From assembly GCA_022360355.1 (NCBI GenBank), contig JAKSCY010000182.1:1-11728 (forward strand): a stretch of 11,728 nucleotides of DNA, given 5' to 3'. Position numbers and translations under genes: made by a program. Shown here one piece after another: positions 1-5,934 of the stretch (its first letter is position 1; each line of letters starts with the position of its first letter). The notes below the pieces were generated by a model. The model was not told where the DNA came from. It was given only the letters and a program-made list of their open reading frames with translations, and searched no databases. The DNA comes from Chlorobiales bacterium (GTDB taxonomy: Bacteria > Bacteroidota > Chlorobiia > Chlorobiales > Chlorobiaceae).

Positions 1-126
1 ATCGCCAAGGAACGCGGTATGGACAAAAAAGCCGCTTCGGAGTTTCTTTATGGTCTTTTCCCGAGCGGACCAGCCTTGCAGGCATGTAAAATAGCCGGGT
101 TGCCGAAACCTACTGGTTGTGTTTAA
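1..126 (+). CDS. dsrC: DsrC, sulfur-carrier protein, 3' end only
   Basis: This is the last 41 codons of a gene whose start lies before the window; it ends with TAA at 124-126. The translation ends in the signature C-terminal arm of DsrC/TusE proteins, [13 protein letters not shown]. It has the invariant penultimate cysteine and a second cysteine with ten residues between them (fragment residues 40 and 29). In the family the two cysteines carry persulfide or trisulfide sulfur and cycle through a disulfide, delivering substrate to DsrAB and exchanging electrons with DsrMKJOP. Both cysteines are intact, so this is a true DsrC and not a one-cysteine regulatory or TusE-like paralogue. It lies 55 bases before dsrA, as in green sulfur bacterial dsr clusters. 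Only the N-terminal part is unseen. Confidence 0.95.
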   Translation: MAKERGMDKKAASEFLYGLFPSGPALQACKIAGLPKPTGCV

Positions 127-149
127 GGGGCAGAAAGTCTGTTTCCCTT
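125..149 (+). promoter_or_regulatory. Imperfect hairpin between dsrC and dsrA
   Basis: AAGGG (125-129) can pair with CCCTT (145-149), and CAGA (131-134) with TCTG (138-141), around a three-base loop. The two helices are separated by an uneven internal loop (one base against three). A short run of five T follows at 155-159. It begins at the dsrC stop codon. It could be a partial terminator or a 3'-end stabiliser that lets dsrC mRNA exceed dsrAB mRNA, but the helix is imperfect and the T-run is set back, so this is tentative. Confidence 0.35.
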
Positions 150-169
150 CCAAATTTTTGTGAATTAAT

Positions 170-176
170 AGGAGGA
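170..176 (+). promoter_or_regulatory. Strong Shine-Dalgarno site of dsrA
   Basis: AGGAGGA lies five bases before the ATG at 182, a near-perfect ribosome binding site. It fixes the dsrA start at 182 even though the first ~15 residues are a low-complexity Gly/Ser/Asn stretch that could otherwise be doubted. Confidence 0.8.
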
Positions 177-181
177 TCATT

Positions 182-1408
182 ATGGCAGATGCTAATGGTG
201 CCGGCTCAAACGGGTCGGGCAATGGGAAGTTTCTGAACCCTACACCGATGCTTGACGAGCTTGAGAGCGGTCCCTGGCCGAGTTTTGTGACAGGGCTCAA
301 GGAACTTGCTGAAAGGACGAAAAAACCGATGCTTCGCGGTGTCATGGACCAGCTTGAATATTCCTACCAGACGAGGATGGGATACTGGAAAGGCGGTCTG
401 GTTACCGTAAAAGGGTATGGTGCCGGAATTATTACACGGTATTCAATGATCAGGGACAAGCTTCCTGAAGCTTCCGAATTTCACACAATGCGTGTTCAGG
501 CGCCTCCGGGATTGCACTATAATACAAAAACGCTCAGGGAACTTTGCGATATCTGGGAAAAGCATGGTACCGGCCTTATCGCCTTGCATGGGCAGACCGG
601 CGATATCATGCTCCAGGGTATCGAGCAAGACAAGGTTCAGGAATGTTTTGACGAACTCAACCAGAAAGGATGGGATCTTGGCGGAGCCGGGGCGGGAATG
701 CGTACCGGTGTTTCCTGTGCGGGTCCGGCTCGTTGCGAAATGGCCTGTTACGACAACCTCGAGATGCATGAAAAAGTTATGAAGCATTTCGTGGGAGCGG
801 TTCATCGCCCCGAATGGAACTACAAGTTCAAGCTCAAGTTTTCCGGTTGCCCCAACGACTGCACCAACGCCATCATGCGTTCCGATATTGCCGTTATCGG
901 CATGTGGAGAGATGCGATTCAGCAGGATGACGCGGAAGTGAAAGCATGGGTAGAAGAAAACGGCATGGAGGCGCTTGTCAACGAAGTCATCAACCTCTGT
1001 CCTACAAGGGCGATTACCCTCAAAGACGGTGGTATGGAAATCGATAACCATAATTGCGTCCATTGCATGCACTGTCTCAATGTCATGCCCAAGGCGCTTT
1101 CACCCGGCAAGGAAAGAGGTGTCGCTCTCCTGATGGGCGGCAAGAGTACGCTCAAGGTCGGTTTCAACGCCGGTTCGATGATCGTGCCGTTCATGAAGAT
1201 GGAGAATGAAGACGATATCGATGAGTTTATCGATCTTGCCGACGAGATTATCGACTGGTGGGATGATAACGGTCTCGATCATGAGAGGCTCGGAGAAACC
1301 ATCGAGCGCGTCGGGATGAAACAGTTCCTTGACGGGGTCGGCCTGGAACCGAGCATCGATATGGTTACCAAGCCGCGTGACAATCCGTACTTCAAATCCG
1401 AATATTGA
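182..1408 (+). CDS. dsrA: Dissimilatory sulfite reductase alpha subunit DsrA
   Basis: This is the alpha subunit of the cytoplasmic alpha2beta2 siroheme enzyme which, in sulfur oxidisers, works in reverse and oxidises DsrC-bound sulfur to sulfite. The 408 residues fit the family. Siroheme/[4Fe-4S] ligands are visible as CAGPARC (Cys179, Cys185) and CPNDC (Cys223, Cys227). An inserted ferredoxin domain has Cys273 in LCPTRAI and Cys292/295/298 in NCVHCMHCLN. The C-terminal part contains the WxDDNGxxxERxGE block (about 360-373) typical of DsrA. The first 15 residues are rich in Gly, Asn and Ser and are probably a flexible tail; the start is supported by an excellent ribosome binding site. It is followed 46 bases later by dsrB, its obligate partner. 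No key residue is missing. Confidence 0.98.
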   Translation: MADANGAGSNGSGNGKFLNPTPMLDELESGPWPSFVTGLKELAERTKKPMLRGVMDQLEYSYQTRMGYWKGGLVTVKGYGAGIITRYSMIRDKLPEASEFHTMRVQAPPGLHYNTKTLRELCDIWEKHGTGLIALHGQTGDIMLQGIEQDKVQECFDELNQKGWDLGGAGAGMRTGVSCAGPARCEMACYDNLEMHEKVMKHFVGAVHRPEWNYKFKLKFSGCPNDCTNAIMRSDIAVIGMWRDAIQQDDAEVKAWVEENGMEALVNEVINLCPTRAITLKDGGMEIDNHNCVHCMHCLNVMPKALSPGKERGVALLMGGKSTLKVGFNAGSMIVPFMKMENEDDIDEFIDLADEIIDWWDDNGLDHERLGETIERVGMKQFLDGVGLEPSIDMVTKPRDNPYFKSEY

Positions 1409-1454
1409 AACTATCAATCTCCTGTTGAGATAAACACAATTCGAGGGAAACAAT

Positions 1455-2534
1455 ATGAGCAGTCCTGAAAGAACCTGGAAAACCGTAGAGTCGGGCCCTT
1501 ATCCTTATAAAGAGGGTCTGCATCCAGTTGTGAAGAAAAACTACGGCAAGTGGAAATATCATGAGTATCCCCGTCCCGGGGTTCTTAAACATGTCGCTGA
1601 AAGCGGTGATGTTCTTTATACTGTCCGGGCAGGGACTCCCCGCCAGGATTCGGTCGATTTCATCAGAGGCCTTTGCGATGTCGCCGACAAGTATGCCGAC
1701 GGCTATCTGCGGTTCACGACCCGAAACAACGTCGAGTTCCTGACGCCGGACGAAGAAAAGATACAGCCGATGATCGATGATCTTGAAAGCCGGGGCATTC
1801 CTGTCGGCGGAACCGGCAAGGCAGTTTCGCCGGTCGCCCACACCCAGGGTTGGCTGCATTGCGACATTCCCGCGACTGACGCCTCAGGCGTGGTCAAAGC
1901 GCTGATGGATGAGCTGATTGACGATTTTCGGGGTATGGACATGCCGAACAAGGTCAAACTCGTCACGCAGTGCTGCGAGCTGAACTGCGGAGGACAGGGC
2001 GATATCGCCATTATCGTCAAACATACCCGTCCGCCGCGCATCAACCATGAGAATCTCAGCGAAATCTGTGAGCTGCCGAAAGTTGTGGCCCGCTGTCCGG
2101 TTGCCGCAATTCGTCCGACGGTTGTCAACGGTAAGAAATCGCTGGTTGTCGACGAGGAAAAATGTATGTACTGCGGTGCATGTTTCGGGGCCTGTCCTTC
2201 TCTGGAGATCAACCATCCTGAGTACTCCAAATTTGCTATCTGGGTTGCCGGTAAAAACAGTAATTCGCGCACCAAACCTGCTCTTATGAGCCTTGTTGCT
2301 CACGGATTGCCTAACAATCCTCCCCGCTGGCCCGAGGTCAGTGCCATCGTCAAGCAGATTCTCGAGGCCTATCGCAACGGTGCGAGGAAATGGGAAAGGC
2401 TCGGCGAATGGGTCGAAAGAATCGGCTGGAAGCAGTTCTTCGAAGAAACCGGCCTCGAGTTTGACGAGGATATGATCGATAATTACAGACATGCGCGAAC
2501 CACATTCAATCAGTCCGCTCACGTACGGTTCTGA
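1455..2534 (+). CDS. dsrB: Dissimilatory sulfite reductase beta subunit DsrB
   Basis: This is the beta subunit of the reverse sulfite reductase, carrying the catalytically active siroheme in homologues. The 359 residues match family length. The siroheme/[4Fe-4S] ligand set is visible as Cys136 (WLHCDIP) and the QCCELNC motif (Cys173, Cys174, Cys178). The ferredoxin domain has Cys214 (ARCPVAA) and CMYCGACFGACP (Cys237, 240, 243, plus Cys247). The C-terminal ERIGWKQFFEETGL segment (about 321-334) is typical. GAGGG at 1443-1447, seven bases before the ATG, supports the start. It is co-directional with dsrA and dsrL (20-base gap to dsrL), indicating one transcript. DsrA and DsrB are related by ancient duplication, and the two genes here keep the expected differences. 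Confidence 0.98.
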   Translation: MSSPERTWKTVESGPYPYKEGLHPVVKKNYGKWKYHEYPRPGVLKHVAESGDVLYTVRAGTPRQDSVDFIRGLCDVADKYADGYLRFTTRNNVEFLTPDEEKIQPMIDDLESRGIPVGGTGKAVSPVAHTQGWLHCDIPATDASGVVKALMDELIDDFRGMDMPNKVKLVTQCCELNCGGQGDIAIIVKHTRPPRINHENLSEICELPKVVARCPVAAIRPTVVNGKKSLVVDEEKCMYCGACFGACPSLEINHPEYSKFAIWVAGKNSNSRTKPALMSLVAHGLPNNPPRWPEVSAIVKQILEAYRNGARKWERLGEWVERIGWKQFFEETGLEFDEDMIDNYRHARTTFNQSAHVRF

Positions 2535-2554
2535 TAAAAGGCAAGGAGTAGAAC

Positions 2555-4297
2555 ATGAGTCAACTTGATCCCAAGGAATCAAATCCGATCCTTGATTTTG
2601 CACTGAATTACGAGTATCCGCCGTACAAGGACCAAACGGGGACAGATAAGGTAGTTGCTTTTGGTGACGCCAGTCATAAGTGTCCGATTTATGTCGAGCA
2701 GCGGCCACCCTGCAACGATGCCTGCCCGGCAGGAAACGACATCCGTGCATGGCTGACGACGGTTCAGCAGATTGAGACCAAAAAATTGAGCAAGGAAGAG
2801 GTATACAGGATGCTCTGGAATGAGGTGAGCAAAACTCAGCCTTTGCCTGCTGTATGCGGCCGTGTATGTCCCAACCCTTGTGAAGGCGGTTGTAACCGTA
2901 ACGAGAAGGAAGGTTCGGTGAGCATCAACGCTTTCGAACGCTGGCTGGGCGACTACGCCATACTGAACGGTTTTGATCATGAAAAGCTTACCGATGATGT
3001 GAGACCTGAGACCATTGCGGTTGTCGGTTCAGGTCCTGCAGGCTTGAGCTGTGCATTCCAGCTTGCACGCCGGGGCTACAAGGTCACGATATTCGAGGCT
3101 TTCAAGGAGACCGGCGGTATGCTCCGTTACGGTATTCCTCCTTACAGGCTGCCCCGAAACATTATCGATGCGGAAGTTGCTGCCATTGAGCGGATGGGTG
3201 TCGAGATACGATGCAATACCGTTATCGGCAAGGACATCAGCCTGGACGAACTCAAGGAGAAGTATGATGCAGTTTATCTTGCCATAGGAGCGCATAAAGG
3301 TATCAGGCTCGGGCTTGAAGGCGAGGATGCTCCGAATGTCATGACAGGTGCCGAATTCCTCAACCGGGTACATTCGGGCGAGAAGGTCGATGTGGGAGAC
3401 CAGGTGGTGGTTATCGGCGGCGGTGATACCGCCATCGACGCGGCACGTGTGTCGCTGAGACTGGGCGCAGATAAGGTAACGATCCTCTATCGCCGTACCC
3501 GCAACGAGATGCCTGCAATCGATCCGGAAATCGAGGAAGCGCTTGAAGAGAACGTCGATATCCAGTTCCTTACGGCACCGATAGGCATTGTTTCGGAAAA
3601 CGGACGTGCGGTTGCCGTCAAATGTCAGCGGATGGAGCTTGGCGAGCCCGACAAGAGCGGGCGCAGAAGACCTGTCGCGATCGAAGGATCGGAATTCGAG
3701 GTTCCGTGCTCTATCCTCATTCCTTCCATCAGTCAGGAACCGGAATGGCTGGATGCCGAGCGCTATATCAGCGGCAGGGACTGGCTGAAGCCGAAAAAGG
3801 ACTGGTCGCTTGAAGACGGTGTGTTTGCCGGCGGTGACGCCGTGAACCTCGGACTTGTCTGTGGTGCAATCGGTGACGGACGGAAAGCTGCCGAAAGCAT
3901 CCATGCAAAGTTCACCGGAGAATTCCCGCCACTGGAGGAGAAGAAGGTTATCAAGGCCAAGGATATGTCTCTCGAGTATTACGAGGATGCAGAGCGCAGC
4001 GAAAGGGGGCACCTTGCACCTGAAGTTCGCGTCAAAGATGGTCTTGAGACCGAAATAGACCAGGGAATCACCGAGGAACAGTTCATCAAGGAAGCGCATC
4101 GTTGCATGAGCTGCGGTCTTTGTTTCGACTGCAGGCAATGTGTTTCATTCTGTCCGCACGGAACGATCAAGCGTTACAAGGATAATCCGGTCGGTGAGGT
4201 CATGTACACCAAGTATTCCGAGTGTGAGGGCTGCCATCTCTGTCAACTGATCTGCCCGTGCGGGTATATCCAGATGGGTGGTGCCGAAGGTCTTTAA
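2555..4297 (+). CDS. dsrL: DsrL, iron-sulfur flavoprotein NAD(P)H:acceptor oxidoreductase
   Basis: This protein resembles the small subunit of glutamate synthase, with added ferredoxin domains. In sulfur oxidisers it is the electron partner of reverse DsrAB, taking electrons from sulfur oxidation to NAD(P)+. Domain order is as follows. The N-terminal Fe-S region has CNDAC (Cys53, 57) and CGRVCPNPCEGGC (Cys101, 105, 109, 113). A FAD site GSGPAG is at 158-163. A nicotinamide site VVIGGGDTAIDAARVS is at about 285-300, followed by YRRTRNEMPA. A second flavin-binding GGDA is at 426-429. The C-terminal double ferredoxin has cysteines at 517, 520, 523, 526, 529 and 533, then 557, 560, 563 and 567. 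The 580 residues are shorter than the roughly 650-residue Allochromatium DsrL. AAGGAG at 2543-2548 supports the start. Its position right after dsrB fits its role. Confidence 0.95.
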   Translation: MSQLDPKESNPILDFALNYEYPPYKDQTGTDKVVAFGDASHKCPIYVEQRPPCNDACPAGNDIRAWLTTVQQIETKKLSKEEVYRMLWNEVSKTQPLPAVCGRVCPNPCEGGCNRNEKEGSVSINAFERWLGDYAILNGFDHEKLTDDVRPETIAVVGSGPAGLSCAFQLARRGYKVTIFEAFKETGGMLRYGIPPYRLPRNIIDAEVAAIERMGVEIRCNTVIGKDISLDELKEKYDAVYLAIGAHKGIRLGLEGEDAPNVMTGAEFLNRVHSGEKVDVGDQVVVIGGGDTAIDAARVSLRLGADKVTILYRRTRNEMPAIDPEIEEALEENVDIQFLTAPIGIVSENGRAVAVKCQRMELGEPDKSGRRRPVAIEGSEFEVPCSILIPSISQEPEWLDAERYISGRDWLKPKKDWSLEDGVFAGGDAVNLGLVCGAIGDGRKAAESIHAKFTGEFPPLEEKKVIKAKDMSLEYYEDAERSERGHLAPEVRVKDGLETEIDQGITEEQFIKEAHRCMSCGLCFDCRQCVSFCPHGTIKRYKDNPVGEVMYTKYSECEGCHLCQLICPCGYIQMGGAEGL

Positions 4298-4311
4298 TGA
4301 AATTAAATGAT

Positions 4312-4316
4312 GGAGG
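4312..4316 (+). promoter_or_regulatory. Ribosome binding site that selects the dsrU start
   Basis: GGAGG lies eleven bases before the ATG at 4328 but inside the reading frame opened by the ATGs at 4307 and 4310, which have no such site before them. It therefore favours 4328 as the true start. The spacing is on the long side. Confidence 0.5.
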
Positions 4317-4327
4317 TATCAGGGCTT

Positions 4328-4699
4328 ATGTTTGAAGATATAATCCCTCGGATTGAGGAAGCTGTAGGGCACTCCAGAAAATGGGCTGAAAACGGCTGGG
4401 TTATGGGTTTCGGGCCCAAGAACGCTCCGGTCAACTCTTTGAAAGAGGCCGAGGCGCTTCCGGTTTCGTTTGTTTATCGTGAAGAAGCGGTGAACTTCTG
4501 GCGTCAGATCCGCCTTATGGGTAACGATGCCGCTGATTCAGGTGAACAAGCGATTGAAGCATTGAAAAGCGGCAATAGCGACGCTGCCGAGAAAGCACTG
4601 TATCTGGCTTCCTACATCGAGAGACCTTACGAGAACTATACCAGCGAATGGAAGTCTCTCTATGGAACGGTAAAAGAAAAAATGGTGGGGTGCGCTTGA
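4328..4699 (+). CDS. dsrU: DsrU, small conserved dsr-cluster protein of unknown function
   Basis: A 123-residue soluble protein with no signal peptide or membrane segment, whose function I do not recognise. In green sulfur bacteria a gene called dsrU occupies this place between dsrL and dsrE, so the name rests mainly on position. Visible features are a Gly/Pro/Asn-rich stretch (about 23-35), a charged helical middle, and a likely helix-rich second half. There is only one cysteine, at the third-to-last position (...VGCA). There is no metal, heme or nucleotide motif. The start at 4328 is preferred because GGAGG at 4312-4316 precedes it; in-frame ATGs at 4307 and 4310 would add up to seven residues. 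The stop codon (4697-4699) lies in the loop of a strong hairpin. Co-transcription with dsrABL suggests a role at DsrAB-DsrL, but that is inference. Confidence 0.8.
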   Translation: MFEDIIPRIEEAVGHSRKWAENGWVMGFGPKNAPVNSLKEAEALPVSFVYREEAVNFWRQIRLMGNDAADSGEQAIEALKSGNSDAAEKALYLASYIERPYENYTSEWKSLYGTVKEKMVGCA

Positions 4700-4722
4700 G
4701 AGCACTCCACCATTCGTTTTTT
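4681..4722 (+). terminator. Terminator-like hairpin inside the operon, between dsrU and dsrE
   Basis: AATGGTGGGGTGC (4681-4693) pairs with GCACTCCACCATT (4702-4714) in a 13-bp stem with a single G-T wobble and an eight-base loop. Two bases later come six T (4717-4722). This has the form of a classical intrinsic terminator. The left arm encodes the end of DsrU and the loop holds its stop codon. No convincing promoter is seen in the 25 bases between it and dsrE, so it more likely acts as a partial terminator or processing/stability element that lowers expression of the downstream genes relative to dsrABLU. Confidence 0.75.
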
Positions 4723-4747
4723 CTAATTCGAATGAAATGTATCTGCG

Positions 4748-5107
4748 GTGAATATTGGAATTTTGCTTAAGGAAGGGCCTTATAATCATCAGGCTTCCGA
4801 TACTGCATACAAGTTTGCGGAGGCGGCCATCAAAAAAGGGCATAAGGTCGACGCGGTTTTCCTCTACAATGACGGGGTGACCAATGTTACCAAACACATG
4901 GATCCTCCCCAGGACGACAGGGATATCGCAAAACGCTGGAATGAACTCGGTGAAAAGCACGGTGTCGAGGTGCTGGCATGTATAGCCGCGTCAAAACGCC
5001 GCGGCATCAGCGATGATGTCATTATCGAGAAAGGGGAAATTACCGGTCTCGGGACTCTTACCGACATTGCCATCCGCAATGACAGATTAGTAACTTTTGG
5101 AGACTAA
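4748..5107 (+). CDS. dsrE: DsrE, sulfur-relay subunit with active-site cysteine
   Basis: DsrE is a TusD-like subunit of the cytoplasmic DsrE2F2H2 hexamer, which accepts persulfide sulfur and passes it to DsrC. The 119 residues match family length. The sequence has a single cysteine, Cys78 in LACIAASKRRG, at the same number as the sulfur-binding cysteine of Allochromatium DsrE. The start is a GTG at 4748; the nearest upstream ATGs (4732, 4737) are out of frame and an in-frame stop lies at 4733. There is no clear ribosome binding site, so initiation may be weak. It follows the hairpin after dsrU and precedes dsrF by 18 bases. Confidence 0.95.
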   Translation: MNIGILLKEGPYNHQASDTAYKFAEAAIKKGHKVDAVFLYNDGVTNVTKHMDPPQDDRDIAKRWNELGEKHGVEVLACIAASKRRGISDDVIIEKGEITGLGTLTDIAIRNDRLVTFGD

Positions 5108-5125
5108 ACCGTATTCTCTACAATA

Positions 5126-5491
5126 ATGGAAGACGTAAAAAAGATTATGCACGTGATGCGCCGGGCGCCTCACGGTTCAATTTATACCTATGAAGGACTG
5201 GAAATGATCCTGATCATGGCTGCCTATGAGCAGGATCTTTCGGTTGCGTTCATCGGTGACGGCGTGTATGCTCTCAAGGAAGATCAGGATACCGCCGGAA
5301 TAGGGATTAAAGGCTTTGCCAAGACATTCAAGGCTCTCGATATGTATGATGTTGAAAAGCTTTATGTCGACAGGGAATCGCTTGAAGAGCGTGGGTTGAC
5401 GGAAGATGACCTGCTTGTGGATGTCGAAGTCCTGACATCGGAGGAGATCGGCAAGCTCATGAACGAGCAGGATGTTGTCGTTCCGCATTAA
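5126..5491 (+). CDS. dsrF: DsrF, TusC-like structural subunit of DsrEFH
   Basis: DsrF is the middle subunit of the DsrEFH hexamer. The 121 residues carry the family pattern: an N-terminal RRAPHGSIYTYEGLE segment (about 12-26), a helix IMAAYEQD, then VAFIGDGVYAL (about 40-50). A second conserved half has GIKGFAKTFKALDMY. No cysteine occurs anywhere in the protein, so it cannot carry sulfur itself, consistent with a structural role in the hexamer. The ATG at 5126 is preferred to the later ATG at 5147 because the resulting N-terminus aligns with known DsrF proteins; no Shine-Dalgarno site is visible for either. It lies 18 bases after dsrE and 39 before dsrH. Confidence 0.95.
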   Translation: MEDVKKIMHVMRRAPHGSIYTYEGLEMILIMAAYEQDLSVAFIGDGVYALKEDQDTAGIGIKGFAKTFKALDMYDVEKLYVDRESLEERGLTEDDLLVDVEVLTSEEIGKLMNEQDVVVPH

Positions 5492-5530
5492 AACTTTAAC
5501 TTTTTTCAGCATCACAAGATTTGCCAAAGA

Positions 5531-5824
5531 ATGTTACATACCATCAATAAATCTCCATTTGAAAGCAGCACACTGGAAACATGCATCAGATTTTTACAGC
5601 CCGGCGATCCTGTTCTTTTCATAGAGGATGGGGTTTATGCCGTTCAGGCTGGAAACAGGTTTGCCGGTTTGCTGGAAAATACCATGAAAGACAACCCTGT
5701 CTATGCCCTGCAGCCTGATCTTGCTGCACGAGGTATCACAGCCGTTACCGGAGGAGTAAAAAACATCGATTACGAAAGTTTTGTGGAGCTGGTCGAGGAG
5801 CACCAGGTTAACAGCTGGTTGTGA
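5531..5824 (+). CDS. dsrH: DsrH, TusB-like subunit of DsrEFH
   Basis: DsrH is the smallest subunit of the DsrE2F2H2 sulfur-transfer hexamer. The 97 residues are of normal family length. The conserved N-terminal pattern is MLHTINKSPF, then TLETCIRFLQPGD with the only cysteine (Cys18, matching the conserved DsrH cysteine near residue 20), then VLFIEDGVYAV. The end, VNSWL, also resembles family C-termini. Its upstream site is weak (AAAGA). After its stop there is a run of seven T (5825-5831) preceded by only a poor five-pair stem, so I do not call a terminator. It is the last gene of the sulfur-relay block. Confidence 0.95.
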   Translation: MLHTINKSPFESSTLETCIRFLQPGDPVLFIEDGVYAVQAGNRFAGLLENTMKDNPVYALQPDLAARGITAVTGGVKNIDYESFVELVEEHQVNSWL

Positions 5825-5909
5825 TTTTTTTAGTTTGATTCGGCGATTGTGCGGTTCTTTTGTGCTGTTGTTCTTGCATATTGTCTATAAGGCACGTACT
5901 TTAAAAAGG

Positions 5910-5925
5910 TTATGCATATGCGTAA
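5910..5925. promoter_or_regulatory. Near-perfect 16-bp palindrome before dsrT
   Basis: TTATGCATATGCGTAA reads almost the same on both strands, with one mismatched pair. It lies 9 bases before the dsrT start, in the longest gap of the dsr operon in this window (110 bases). Such dyads can be operators, but the sequence is AT-rich and could arise by chance. No strong promoter was found beside it: TTGCAT at 5874-5879 and TACTTT at 5897-5902 are 17 bases apart but match consensus poorly. Confidence 0.25.
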
Positions 5926-5934
5926 CCAGGCGGG

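Noticed and set aside
1411..1429. Small inverted repeat ATCTC/GAGAT between dsrA and dsrB
   Set aside because: Only five pairs with no T-run; expected by chance and unlikely to affect transcription.
1884..2750. A 288-codon minus-strand frame across dsrB and the dsrL start
   Set aside because: It spans two well-supported genes and their gap, and its translation resembles no known protein.
3029..4138. A 369-codon open frame on the minus strand opposite dsrL
   Set aside because: It is fully inside dsrL, whose domains and motifs are unmistakable. The reverse frame has no recognisable domain and arises from the codon bias of the coding strand.
5802..5831. Possible terminator at the end of dsrH (ACCAG/CTGGT stem and seven T)
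   Set aside because: The stem is only five pairs, lies inside the coding region and is separated from the T-run by five bases. The same ACCAG can also pair with an upstream CTGGT at 5789-5793. Too weak to call.
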